Positions 19,002 to 27,866 are shown, counted from the first letter of the stretch. The stretch: 64,000 nt of DNA from JANNSX01 sp963741525 (GCA_963741525.1 CAVUIW010000002.1:62001-126000); one strand, 5' to 3'. Notes: generated from the sequence alone by a model not told the origin. Numbers and translations: made by a program.

Positions 19002-19795
19002 AGGTCACCTCGTTGTCGGAAAGCCTCGTAATAAGTCCTGAAATGATCGGTGTGGACCGGTCTCTTGTCGACATGGGTCTTGCTTGGATCACCGTCGACG
19101 GAAATCCATGGCGTGTCAGGTTCTTCCAGCCATGGCAGGTGTTTCTCGATCTCCTGCACGACCTCATCAGTCGTCGGCTCAAGAAATACACCATGCATGC
19201 TGTATCCAATGCCGAATACATCTTCGAATTCGTCCGGGTTGACAATCTTGCCGCTGGTCAAATTCCGCAAGTCGGCAAATGTCACAAAGAGAGGCAAGTT
19301 GTCGTCCATGAGGGTTACCGAATCGACAGCGTTCAACCGCTCGCGGACGTTTGCCAATGTATAGTCGAAACCAAAGGCCTTATAGGTCATCTCCGTAAAT
19401 CCGCCATCCAATCCTTCTGGTCCTGTTCCGAAAATCGCGAATAAGTTTTTCCCATCGCCAAGATCAACGTAAACAGCATCACCTTTCAGAGTCGACCACC
19501 GTTTGTCGCCTCGATCCATTGATGGAACTGTGCCGATCTTTTCCTTCAATATGCTTGAACCAGCTCGCAAGCCTTGCGGTGTTTGAACAGCGATTGTCAA
19601 TCTATATCGGAATGTGTAGGAAGGGTATGCCAATTGATAGTACGCAAAGAAAAGCCCGGATAAGGTCAGAATAATTATCAAAGCTCGGCATTGTTTGAAT
19701 GTCGAACGCCAATCGGGTCCGAAAGATGGTCGCGAACCTCGGTCATATCTGGTAGTTTCGCGTGATCCGTCTCCTTGTCGTAAGAATGAAGACAT
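18998..19795 (-). CDS. Membrane-anchored protein coupled to the RTX lipase gene
   Basis: The ATG at 19795 gives 265 residues: a short polar N-terminus, one membrane segment (about residues 38-56, ALIIILTLSGLFFAYYQLA), then a domain outside the membrane starting SYTFRYRLTIAVQTPQGLRAGSS. Downstream parts include LKGDAVYVDLGDGKNLFAIFG and a C-terminal HVDKRPVHTDHF. The stop overlaps the start of the lipase-RTX gene, so the two are translated together and probably work together. Possible roles are inhibitor, chaperone or surface anchor. I know similar single-pass proteins from alphaproteobacteria only as uncharacterised. Confidence 0.65.
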   Translation of the reverse strand: MSSFLRQGDGSRETTRYDRGSRPSFGPDWRSTFKQCRALIIILTLSGLFFAYYQLAYPSYTFRYRLTIAVQTPQGLRAGSSILKEKIGTVPSMDRGDKRWSTLKGDAVYVDLGDGKNLFAIFGTGPEGLDGGFTEMTYKAFGFDYTLANVRERLNAVDSVTLMDDNLPLFVTFADLRNLTSGKIVNPDEFEDVFGIGYSMHGVFLEPTTDEVVQEIEKHLPWLEEPDTPWISVDGDPSKTHVDKRPVHTDHFRTYYEAFRQRGDL

Positions 19796-20623
19796 AATGT
19801 ACGCGATTATTTGAATTAGAAGGATATTTGAGTTATACACGGTGCGGTACGGGGATTTTCGACCTCCGCAAACAAGCCCGGCCGCAGAGACGGCGCGCTC
19901 ACGAGCCGAACTTGGAACCGCGATGTCCACCGCCCAGCCCCTTGCGCTTGAAAGGTCTTCCCCCAATGCGAAACAGTCGATGTCGCGGTGACATGCCCTG
20001 ATAGGGCAAACGTTCAATTGGCTTCGAAAATCATGCCGCCCCAGTCGGCGCAAGCCGCGCGACCTTTTTTCCTTTACGAGCTTAACTTTCAAAATCGCCA
20101 GGTCAAGTTGTGAGTGTGGACAATTGGGCATTCCGATCGCGACCTGGAGCTCGCTCATCGCAGGTCGCCAAAGCGTAACGCATTGATTTTATTGAACTGG
20201 AGGGCAGGAACCGTCGTTCTGATTCGTGCTGCCTGAGGACCTCAGCTAACCACCCCGAGGAGCGATGTGGCTTGAGCATCGCATGGGTTGTCCGCCGACG
20301 GGTCTGCGCCCGTTCATCAAATCCAGAAAGGAGGAGAGGCGATGGTTAGGTCTCGGAGCGGTTGCTCACGGACGCGGGCGATATGTGTCGATATGCTCTG
20401 AAGTGTTCGAAGCGTCTGTGCCTCACGAGATGCCTTACAGCAAGGCATGCGTGCCTCGGCCGTGAGGCATGGGTGCTAGGCACGTGATTGAGACCATTGC
20501 TACAGCAGAGCCGGTGAGGCGGCTGTCGGAGCGGTCTTCCAGTCCGGAAGCGCTCCCGTTTGGGGTGTCTGAGGATATGTTGAGGATAGGAAGGTGGGGA
20601 CTTCAGCTAAGTCATTGATTTTG
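19796..20623. other. Gene-free stretch between the RTX operon and tRNA-His
   Basis: About 830 bases without a supported gene. The frame at 20265-20465 has no family features. Upstream minus-strand open reading before 19795 lacks a start signal and is taken as leader. The stretch contains the nested hairpins at 20419-20469. It is the place where an integrase for a tRNA-targeted island might be expected, but none is seen. Confidence 0.45.
20419..20469. repeat. Nested hairpins
   Basis: TGCCTCACG (20419-20427) pairs with CGTGAGGCA (20461-20469), enclosing a second hairpin ATGCCTT/AAGGCAT (20430-20436 and 20442-20448). The right arm can alternatively fold as TGCCTC-GGCCGT-GAGGCA. No U-run follows. 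It lies about 155 bases from the tRNA-His 3' end. Confidence 0.5.
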
Positions 20624-20700
20624 TGGTACCGCCTCCCCGGATCGAACGGGGGACCCCTAGATCCACAATCTAGTGCTCTAACCAGCTGAGCTAAGGCGGC
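20624..20700 (-). tRNA. tRNA-His (GTG)
   Basis: On the minus strand the cloverleaf reads acceptor GCCGCCT/AGGCGGT, D-arm GCTCAGCTGGTTAGAGC, anticodon stem CTAGA/TCTAG around TTGTGGA (anticodon GTG), variable GGGTC, T-arm CCCCGTTCGATCCGGGG, discriminator A and an encoded CCA. Most bacterial tRNA-His genes encode an extra 5' G facing C73. Here A73 and the lack of that G match the reported alphaproteobacterial exception. The 3' end faces the accessory region at lower coordinates, so it is a plausible attachment site for the island. No matching repeat of the tRNA end was seen elsewhere in the window. Confidence 0.95.
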
Positions 20701-20863
20701 AGCCGTATGGGCGGCCGATGTGGGCGCCTGAATGGCCCTAGATAGCGGTGGGGCCGGGGCTTGGCAAGGCATTGCGATCGGTCGGGGTTACCATCGGCCG
20801 ATCTGCGGATCAGGGCACGCCGTCGGCGCCGGGGCCGGATAAGCGGCCGCCCGCACGGCCCGC

Positions 20864-22582
20864 TCAAACCTGCCGGCCGAGATGCCGCTCGATGATGCGC
20901 AGCATGTCCGGCCATTCGCGGTAGAGGATCTGGCCGCGCTCCGGATACGCGACGAGCGTGATGTTGGGTATCTCGCCGGCGTACTCGCGCACCGTCTCGA
21001 TCGGCGAGAAAGGGTCCTCGATACCGTGGAACAGATGGATCGGCACCGGACACTGGCGAAGCCGCTCGCTCCAGTCCTTCGACAGGTTGGCGACGATCTC
21101 GGCGGCCCAGGCCTCATGTGCGGTGAAGGAGGGCGAAACGGAAATCTCGGATCCGCGCAGCATCGCCGCGTAGACCTCCTCGTCCTTGATCGCCTCGAGG
21201 TCGGCCGCGGAGCTCCCCATGACGAGCTGGACGAAGCGTTTCTGCCCAACGCGGCGCGCGAGCCCGAAAAAGGCAAGCGCGAGGTATCGCATGGAGCGCG
21301 GCGCATAGCGGGCGTTGGCTGCGACGAAGCGCGACCATTTCGCCATGCGCTGGTAGTGCTTCTGCGTCCGCGCCGGCAGCTCGGCCCCCGAGCCGACGAT
21401 GCCGCTGACGCGCTCCGGGTGCCGGCAGGCGATCTCGACGGCGATGCGGATGTCGTCGGCGAGCGACCAGATGGGCCAGCGCAAGATGCCCAGATGCGCC
21501 ATCAGCTCCAGCGTATCGGCGACAGTGACATCGTGCACATGCCGGTTGGCCGGCAACGGCGAGGAGCCGCCGTAGCCGGCCCGGACTGGCACGATCATGC
21601 GCAGGTTCCGCTCCTCCAGCGCCCGCTCGGCGGCCGGCAGCATACGGGTGAAGCCGATGCCGCTCGGCATCAGCATGAAGGGATCGCCGGCGGGATCGCC
21701 GATAACGAGATAGTCGAGCCGGCGGCCGTCCGTGAGTTTCAGGGTTTGATAGGTGTTGTCGGAGAGCGTCGCGTGCCGGCCGGGTACCTGGCCGGGCAGG
21801 GCCTGCTCGGCGACATCGAGTAGCCCGAGCGTCATCCGGACGAGTTCGATCTGGGAACGAGTTGCGGTTTTCTCGAGCAGCGAGGCGACGTGCGAGCGGA
21901 TGGTGGCCTCCGAGCGGCGATTCCGCAGGGCGATCTCGCCGACAGCGTGCCCGAGGGCCAGCTCCTTCAACACTTCGGTCTCGGCGGCTGTGAGGTCGAA
22001 GGTCGATTTGAGCATCTCCGTCAGCGAAGGCGGCCAGGTGAGCACGGTCGTCATCAGGCCGATGTGGTCGTCGTTGCCGGCGATGGCCCGGACGAGCCGG
22101 ATGAGGATCGGCATCGGCTGTCCGGCGATCCTCAGGCGAAGCATGCGGGCGTCGCTTTTTTCCGCCCCGCCGAGGCGAAGGACCTCGCGCGTCAGGATTT
22201 CGCCATCGGCGGGTTCGATCGGCAGATCGGCGAGTGTCTGGCCGATGTCGACGCCAAGCGAGGTGCGTGCGCCCGGATTGGCGGCGATGACGGTGCCGGC
22301 CCGCGTCACCACGAGAGCTGCCGCCCGCGCGGTATTGACCCAGTCGCCGGCGGCGCCGGAGGATCGGCCTTCGGCCGCCATCAACTGGCGCAGCACGATC
22401 TCGGTTCGCTCGATGTGGGCGAGGACCCGAGGCTCCTCGAGGACGCCGTAGCGTCGCGCACTGCGCGTGGCGGCGAGCCTGGCATTCCAGCTGTCGAGCA
22501 AATGCTCGAGGCGATCGGGAGCAACGACGATGTCGTAGATCCGCTCGACGAGCGTTTGCAGGTCACCTTGTGAATCGGGCAC
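20864..22582 (-). CDS. LuxR-type regulator fused to a degenerate alpha/beta-hydrolase domain
   Basis: Domains in order: an N-terminal helical/PAS-like part (about residues 1-190, with AALVVTRAGTVIAANPGAR), a LuxR helix-turn-helix (LTAAETEVLKELALGHAVGE to SQIELVRM, about 195-255) and an alpha/beta-hydrolase fold to the end. Around the expected nucleophile elbow the sequence is WSLADD rather than GxSxG, and the expected C-terminal GH is RGQILY. The domain may thus bind a ligand without hydrolysing it. A GTG at 22582 gives 572 residues; a TTG at 22681 would add 33. It follows the sortase gene and probably belongs to that operon as regulator. Confidence 0.75.
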   Translation of the reverse strand: MPDSQGDLQTLVERIYDIVVAPDRLEHLLDSWNARLAATRSARRYGVLEEPRVLAHIERTEIVLRQLMAAEGRSSGAAGDWVNTARAAALVVTRAGTVIAANPGARTSLGVDIGQTLADLPIEPADGEILTREVLRLGGAEKSDARMLRLRIAGQPMPILIRLVRAIAGNDDHIGLMTTVLTWPPSLTEMLKSTFDLTAAETEVLKELALGHAVGEIALRNRRSEATIRSHVASLLEKTATRSQIELVRMTLGLLDVAEQALPGQVPGRHATLSDNTYQTLKLTDGRRLDYLVIGDPAGDPFMLMPSGIGFTRMLPAAERALEERNLRMIVPVRAGYGGSSPLPANRHVHDVTVADTLELMAHLGILRWPIWSLADDIRIAVEIACRHPERVSGIVGSGAELPARTQKHYQRMAKWSRFVAANARYAPRSMRYLALAFFGLARRVGQKRFVQLVMGSSAADLEAIKDEEVYAAMLRGSEISVSPSFTAHEAWAAEIVANLSKDWSERLRQCPVPIHLFHGIEDPFSPIETVREYAGEIPNITLVAYPERGQILYREWPDMLRIIERHLGRQV

Positions 22583-22693
22583 GGGCTCACTCTGCCTGAA
22601 AACAATACTCCAGCGGCTCGAGCCCGTCCCTGAGTCTCGAAGCGCCACGCCTCGATAGCACCGGACACGGAGGTTTCGCAAATGCCAGTCTTG

Positions 22694-23272
22694 CTATTTC
22701 TGTGGACCGGTCTGCTCGGCCTCGACGACCAGTCTCAGCGGGCCGTTCGTCACAGCATCGAGCGGCCAGCAGGTCGCGAGGACGATGCGGCGGACGCCGG
22801 CGCCGGGGTCGATGCCGAAGGCATCGAAGCGGACGACGCGGCTGCCGGTGACGCGAAACCGCCCCGTCATGCCGTCCGCGCGCTCGACGGCGATCTCGTC
22901 GCCGGGCACGAGATCACCAAGGAAATTGAAATGCGTGTCGCGGTGAGCGGCGATGACCGACGTACCGCGATCGCCCGGCAAGGGCGTGCCCGTGAGATGG
23001 CCGGGGCCGAAGGCGAGCGCCTGGCCGCTGCCGCCCGCAAGCACGATGGTGCTCTCGTCGAGACGAGGGACGCTGATACGGGCGACCGGCCAGGTATCCG
23101 CCCAGGACCAAGGCTTTACCGGCTGGCCGGTGGCGAGGCTTTCGGCAAAGGCGCGCTCGAGCAGCACTTGCGCGACTTGGGCTTTGACGGGGATGTAGAG
23201 CGCGTAGGCCGTGAGCACCAGACCCGCCGCGGCCAAGAGGGCCGCGGCGGTGAGGCGGAGCGGGATCTGCAC
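22694..23272 (-). CDS. Class GN sortase
   Basis: This 192-residue protein has an N-terminal membrane segment (LTAAALLAAAGLVLTAYALY) and the sortase fold with the catalytic His (VIAAHRDTHFNFLG), Cys (VLATCWPLDA) and Arg (GPLRLVVEAE). Class GN sortases of Gram-negative bacteria cleave one dedicated partner at an LPxTG-like site. The partner is encoded immediately upstream (23308-25563), separated by 35 bases. The fit of pair, order and spacing makes the call firm. It acts at the outer face of the inner membrane. Confidence 0.93.
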   Translation of the reverse strand: MQIPLRLTAAALLAAAGLVLTAYALYIPVKAQVAQVLLERAFAESLATGQPVKPWSWADTWPVARISVPRLDESTIVLAGGSGQALAFGPGHLTGTPLPGDRGTSVIAAHRDTHFNFLGDLVPGDEIAVERADGMTGRFRVTGSRVVRFDAFGIDPGAGVRRIVLATCWPLDAVTNGPLRLVVEAEQTGPQK

Positions 23273-23307
23273 TCCGCCTCGAAGGGCCGCGGGAGGGGGG
23301 GACGGCC

Positions 23308-25563
23308 CTAAACCACATCAGCTTTGCGCCGCTGGAACATCGCAAGCATCAACGCTGCCAGCATCAGCATCAGACCCAGCATCAGCATCAGCTCGTAGTT
23401 GGTCGCCGTCTTCGGCAGGTAGACGACCTGTTCGGCAGCGATCTGCTGTAGGGACTTGGGCCGAGGCCGCGCATCGATGGCGTCGATGAAGCCGGCGGGC
23501 AGGCCCGGATCGGCGGGCATGGCGTCGGCGCGCTGCTGCATGGTTTCGCCCTGCGGCCCGAACACCTTGTCGAAATCCCAGCCGGCCGGGAGATTGAGCG
23601 GGACATCAGCGCGCGTGATTTTCTGACCCTCGGGCCGGACGGGCGTCTTGTCGATCGCAACCAGGCTCGTAAGGCGCGACACCAGGTGATGGGCAAGTGC
23701 GAGCTTCAGGATCGCCGCGTCCGCCGCCTCGCGCGTCATCGAGCCGAGCGTGGCGGCCACTTCGTGATCGCCGATCCGCCGCCGCGCCCAGACTTGCGAG
23801 ATGCCGAGACCGGGCTTGGCGCCGGAGAGCGGCAGCTTCACGGCCCAGGGCTGCTGGCCGATGGTGCCGCCGATCTCGAGGATGCCGTCGAGCGTGTCGA
23901 GCTTGGCCGCCAGCACCAGCGGCTCGCCGCGATAGATGTCGGGGAGGAGGGCGGGTGTCATGTCGGCTTTCGCTTTGTCGAAGCGGGCCGCAAGGCCCGT
24001 AACCGCCGGGCTCTCGAGCTTGGCGAACAGAAGCTTCATGCGCTCGGCCACCTGCGCCTCCGAGGCGATATGGGTGAAGGTGCCGCGGCCGAGCTCGGAC
24101 GCGCGAGTCATGAGATAGGTGTTCGGCGCCGAGCCGATGCCGACCATGAAGATGCGGGAGCGGCCGCGCCCCGAGGCGATGACGTCGAAGAGCTGCTGCT
24201 CGTTGCCGATGGCGCCGTCGGTCAGGAACACGACCTGGCGGAGGAAGCTCGCGTCCGTTGGGCGTGGATCGGCGAGCGCGCGCTGCATCGGCGGTACCAT
24301 CTCCGTGCCGCCGGACGCATCGAGCCGATCGACGAAGAGACGGGCGGTTGCGAGGTTGTTGGTGTCTGCTGCCACCGTGTCGGGAAACAGTGTGTCCATG
24401 GTGTCGTCGAAGCGGATGACGTTGAAGCGGTCCTCCGGCTTCAGGCGGCCAAGCGCATAGAGCAGGCTCGCCTTGGCATCGACGATGGAGGTGCCGCCCA
24501 TCGAGCCCGAATTGTCGATGACGAAGACGACCTCGCGCGGCAGCGGCTTTTCGGCGGATGCAACCGAAGGCGGGGTCACGACGGCGAGCACATAGTCCTC
24601 GCCGCCGATCGTCTCGCGGAACAGGCCGACAGCCGGCGCGCCACTCGATAGCGGCTTCCAAGTGATCTCGAAGTCGCGGTCGGCCGGGGCGGCACCGTCA
24701 GCGAGTGTGATCGTGCGGCTGGCCTCGCCGTCTTCGACGATTTTCACCTCGTGATGGTGGCTCTTCACCTCGCCGAGCGCGAAGCCGGCGTTGAGATGCA
24801 CGGTGATGGTCGTCGGGTTGACGGGAGCGTGTTTTCTCGGATCGAGCACCGGGCTTGCGAGCCGGTCGCGATCCGGCACCGGATCGACGAGCGCGCCCCA
24901 GCCTCCGCCTTGGCCGCTGCCGCCGAAGTCGACGGTCTGCACGATGGGCTTTGGCGAATAGCGCGGTCCAACGACCAGCGGCAGGCGGAGGGAGAAGGTG
25001 GCGTCCGAAAGCTGCACTGTCTCCTGATACTCGATCTGCACGACGATGCTCTCATGCGGCCCGATGTTGGCAACCGCATTCGTGAAAATATTCGGTCGCT
25101 CCTGCTCGACGAGGCTCGCCTTCTGTCCGGCGGCCTTGGCCTCGTCGTAGATGCGCTTGGCCTCTATCCGCTCCTTGATCTCAGCCGTGACGACACGATC
25201 GCCGATCACCATCTTCAACGTGTCGACGGCCGACTCCGAGGGCAGCGGGAAAACATAGACCGCTTCGACCCAGCCGTTCGTCGGATTGTAAAATCGCTGC
25301 GTCAGGCGGGTACGCGCCGTCGGGCCGGAGACGGTCACCTCGTAGTCGGAGCCCAACCGGGGCGCTTCGACGTACTGGCCCGGCACCTCGCTCTCAAGGA
25401 GGAGGGTGCCCATCTTCGCGTCTTCGATGCGCAGCGTCGGCGCCTCGCCGGCCATCGCCTGGAAGGCAGTCAGGATCAGCGCGATGTGCGCGACGAAGAG
25501 GCCGGTGATGAGGATCAAAGTCGGCTTGATGGCGGCGAAGGCAGGTCTCGGCATGGCGGGCAT
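23308..25563 (-). CDS. Sortase target protein with VIT and VWA domains (marine proteobacterial sortase target type)
   Basis: The 751-residue protein has a signal/membrane segment (about residues 10-35), a VIT domain (VSGPTARTRLTQRFYNPTN, VYVFPLPSESAVD), and a VWA domain with a complete MIDAS start (VVFVIDNSGSMGGTSI, about residue 345) and FLTDGAIGN. The C-terminal sorting signal is LPKTA at about 716-720, a hydrophobic stretch and the basic tail RRKADVV. These features match the known single substrate of class GN sortases. The start is an ATG at 25563, with a further Met (MPRPAFAAIKPT) four codons later. It heads the sortase operon. The biological role of this target family is unknown. Confidence 0.93.
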   Translation of the reverse strand: MPAMPRPAFAAIKPTLILITGLFVAHIALILTAFQAMAGEAPTLRIEDAKMGTLLLESEVPGQYVEAPRLGSDYEVTVSGPTARTRLTQRFYNPTNGWVEAVYVFPLPSESAVDTLKMVIGDRVVTAEIKERIEAKRIYDEAKAAGQKASLVEQERPNIFTNAVANIGPHESIVVQIEYQETVQLSDATFSLRLPLVVGPRYSPKPIVQTVDFGGSGQGGGWGALVDPVPDRDRLASPVLDPRKHAPVNPTTITVHLNAGFALGEVKSHHHEVKIVEDGEASRTITLADGAAPADRDFEITWKPLSSGAPAVGLFRETIGGEDYVLAVVTPPSVASAEKPLPREVVFVIDNSGSMGGTSIVDAKASLLYALGRLKPEDRFNVIRFDDTMDTLFPDTVAADTNNLATARLFVDRLDASGGTEMVPPMQRALADPRPTDASFLRQVVFLTDGAIGNEQQLFDVIASGRGRSRIFMVGIGSAPNTYLMTRASELGRGTFTHIASEAQVAERMKLLFAKLESPAVTGLAARFDKAKADMTPALLPDIYRGEPLVLAAKLDTLDGILEIGGTIGQQPWAVKLPLSGAKPGLGISQVWARRRIGDHEVAATLGSMTREAADAAILKLALAHHLVSRLTSLVAIDKTPVRPEGQKITRADVPLNLPAGWDFDKVFGPQGETMQQRADAMPADPGLPAGFIDAIDARPRPKSLQQIAAEQVVYLPKTATNYELMLMLGLMLMLAALMLAMFQRRKADVV

Positions 25564-25756
25564 GAGGCTCCTCCTGGACCCGGTCTTGGGATGGCCGGTG
25601 CCTCAACTCCTGCGACCAACCCCTTGATTTCGCGAGCGTCATCTTGGGCGAGTTCCCTCACCGCCCGGCCGGAATCCGTACTCCCCGCCTTGCTGATGCC
25701 ACGCTCGACCGGGTATGTACGGATTTGTCCGGGGCTGCCGGGAGGGAATCCGTCCA

Positions 25757-26530
25757 ATGAGCGACCATGCGTTGACCGAGATTTCGGCGGAGGACAGCCG
25801 TGTCCTCGCTGGTGCCATCCGCGAGGAGATCGCACGCCGCCGCATCACCCGCCAACGATTGGCAGACGAAGCGCGCATCAGTCTCTCGACGCTCGAGAAA
25901 GCGCTCTCCGGCCGCCGGCCCTTCACGCTTGCGACCATCGTCCGGCTCGAGGAAGCGCTGAAGGTGCGGCTGCGGAAGAGCAATGGCACGACGACCACCG
26001 GGCTTGCGGCTTCGCCGCCTGCCGGCCTCGCCTCCGACGATCTCGGCAACTACTCCCGGCCGGCCGTCCAATGGCTCGAGGGCGATTACCTGACGCTGCG
26101 CCCCTCCTTTGGCGATCCGGTTGCGATCTATGCCTATCGAACGGAAATCCGCTGGAGCGAGGAGGCGTCGAGTCTCGTCTTCCGCGAGGCCGACCGGATC
26201 GACGCGGAGTTCACGCAGGGCGGCCACGTCTCGGTACCGCATCAGTCGGGCTATATCTATCTGGTGACCAACCGGCACGGACAGTATCGGCTGGTCATCG
26301 TCTCGCGCCCGACCATTTCCGGGGAGATGTACGGTATTCTCACCACCTTGCAGGTCGGTCGCGGCGCGCAGCTGATGCCGGTGTCGACGCCGATCGCACT
26401 GGTGCCGATGGCCAAGGCGAAGGTATCGCGCTTCGGGCGTATCGCGCCCTCCGACCGCGAGTACGGCCGCTACCGTGGTTACATCCGCCGCACCATCGAC
26501 GAGCAGTTCGCGAAGTTTCTTGCCGGTTGA
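25757..26530 (+). CDS. XRE-family transcriptional regulator with C-terminal sensor-like domain
   Basis: The ATG at 25757 gives 257 residues. The N-terminal helix-turn-helix reads ITRQRLADEARISLSTLEKA and RPFTLATIVRLEEAL (about residues 20-75). After a linker comes a beta-rich domain (YSRPAVQWLEGDYLTLRPSF to GRIAPSDREYGRYRGYI) seen in other alphaproteobacterial XRE proteins and of unknown ligand. It is divergent from the sortase target gene, about 190 bases apart, so it could regulate that operon. This is inferred from position only. Confidence 0.8.
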   Translation: MSDHALTEISAEDSRVLAGAIREEIARRRITRQRLADEARISLSTLEKALSGRRPFTLATIVRLEEALKVRLRKSNGTTTTGLAASPPAGLASDDLGNYSRPAVQWLEGDYLTLRPSFGDPVAIYAYRTEIRWSEEASSLVFREADRIDAEFTQGGHVSVPHQSGYIYLVTNRHGQYRLVIVSRPTISGEMYGILTTLQVGRGAQLMPVSTPIALVPMAKAKVSRFGRIAPSDREYGRYRGYIRRTIDEQFAKFLAG

Positions 26531-26585
26531 GTTGCAGTCGGACGAGGCTTACGTCCATAACGGCGCCTTCGCCCGAGGACTACTG

Positions 26586-27200
26586 ATGGATTTCCCTGCC
26601 TTCAATGAAGCGCCGATGACTTGGGCCATTTTGGTTCTGACGGTCGCAGTCAGCGTCTTCGCGTTTTCCCGGCCGAGCCTGATCGATCGTCTCATCTTTG
26701 ATGTCGGCGCGATCCTGCGCCACAAGGAGGACGACCGGCTCATCACCTCGGGCTTCCTCCATGGCGACGTCATGCATTTGCTGGTCAACATGCTGACATT
26801 GATCAGCTTTGGTCCGCTGCTGGAGAGCCAGCTCGGCAGTTTGAAGTTTCTGGCGCTCTATCTGGGTTCGATGATCGTCGCTTCGCTGGTGATGCTTTGG
26901 GCCAAGAAGCACAACATGACTTATCGCGCGCTCGGCGCATCGGGCGCGACCTGCGGCATCGTCTTCGCTTTCTGCCTGTTCGCGCCGTTCGCGGGCCTCT
27001 ACATCTTCTTCGCGCCCGTTGCCGTCCCGGCGCTGCTCTATGCCGTGCTGTTCGTCGCCTATTCGAGTTTCGCCACGAGCGGGATGGGCGATGGCATTGC
27101 ACACGAGGCCCATCTGGGCGGCGCGGCCGGCGGCGTTCTGCTGACGATCCTGCTCGAGCCCACGGCGCTGACGAGCTTTCTCGGGCAGGTGTTTGGATAG
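26586..27200 (+). CDS. Rhomboid family intramembrane serine protease
   Basis: The product of 204 residues starts MDFPAFNEAPMTWAILVL and has about six membrane segments. Rhomboid features are present: FLHGDVMHLLVNMLTL (the loop and helix with the conserved H..N), the catalytic Ser in ALGASGATCGIVFAF (GxSG), and the His in the last helices (IAHEAHLGGAAGGV). It would cleave membrane proteins within the bilayer. Substrates cannot be told from context. It follows the XRE gene by 55 bases and may be co-transcribed with it. Confidence 0.9.
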   Translation: MDFPAFNEAPMTWAILVLTVAVSVFAFSRPSLIDRLIFDVGAILRHKEDDRLITSGFLHGDVMHLLVNMLTLISFGPLLESQLGSLKFLALYLGSMIVASLVMLWAKKHNMTYRALGASGATCGIVFAFCLFAPFAGLYIFFAPVAVPALLYAVLFVAYSSFATSGMGDGIAHEAHLGGAAGGVLLTILLEPTALTSFLGQVFG

Positions 27201-27253
27201 TTCGTTCTTGCATTGCCCCAGGATAACCATCTCCTCGTGCTGAGGATCGAAGG

Positions 27254-27778
27254 ATGACGATAGACACCAGCAAGACCATCGAGGTCCGAGGCTCGCGGCT
27301 GAAGCTCGTGCTGCTCGGCATCCTCGGCACCGCCATGACGGCAGGATGCGCCTGGGTCGCCTGGGCCGGCCTCGCCAGTCCCGGCAGCTTCGCACAGCTG
27401 GCGATCTGGATCGGCGTGCCGTTCTTTGGATTGTGCACGCTGATTGGGCTTAGGCGCCTCTTCACCGCCGAGCACGTCGTGCTGATGCTTTCGCCTGAGG
27501 GAATCCGCGACACGCGTGTCGCCGCGGAGGTTATTCCCTGGGCAGCCGTGAGGGGGCTCGGCACCTGGGCAATGCAGGGTCAGAAAGTCCTCGTCCTCGA
27601 TGTCGACCCGGAGGCGGAGAAGCGATTGACGTTGACTCGGATGGCCCGTTGGACGCGAGGCGCAAACGCGAAGCTCGGCGCGGATGGGCTTTGCATCGCG
27701 GCAACGGGCCTGGAAATCGGCTACGACGCCTTGCTCGATGCAGCGACGGCCTACACCGAGGCCGCGCATCGGCAATAA
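27254..27778 (+). CDS. STM3941-like small membrane protein
   Basis: The 174-residue protein has a short N-terminus, two adjacent membrane segments (LVLLGILGTAMTAGCAWVAW and AIWIGVPFFGLCTLIGL), then a PH-like cytosolic domain (VLMLSPEGIRDTRVAAEVIP, VLVLDVDPEAEKRL). This layout fits the STM3941 family, whose function is not established. It lies 53 bases after the rhomboid gene and before the ABC transporter genes. Confidence 0.6.
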   Translation: MTIDTSKTIEVRGSRLKLVLLGILGTAMTAGCAWVAWAGLASPGSFAQLAIWIGVPFFGLCTLIGLRRLFTAEHVVLMLSPEGIRDTRVAAEVIPWAAVRGLGTWAMQGQKVLVLDVDPEAEKRLTLTRMARWTRGANAKLGADGLCIAATGLEIGYDALLDAATAYTEAAHRQ

Positions 27779-27866
27779 ACTCGCCGGCGTCGAAGCAGAG
27801 ACCTTAACTTGACCCTAAGCTCGCTTCGCTAGCTTCAGCCCCTCACAGCTTGCGCAGGGGTCAGCC

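Noticed and set aside
22582..22681. A TTG start at 22681 for the LuxR fusion gene
   Set aside because: The added 33 residues are Arg/Ser-rich without features, and a GTG at 22582 opens directly before the first well-formed helix; kept only as an alternative.
24751..26586. A 611-residue plus-strand frame across the sortase target and XRE genes
   Set aside because: It spans two divergent real genes and their promoter region and has no domain features.
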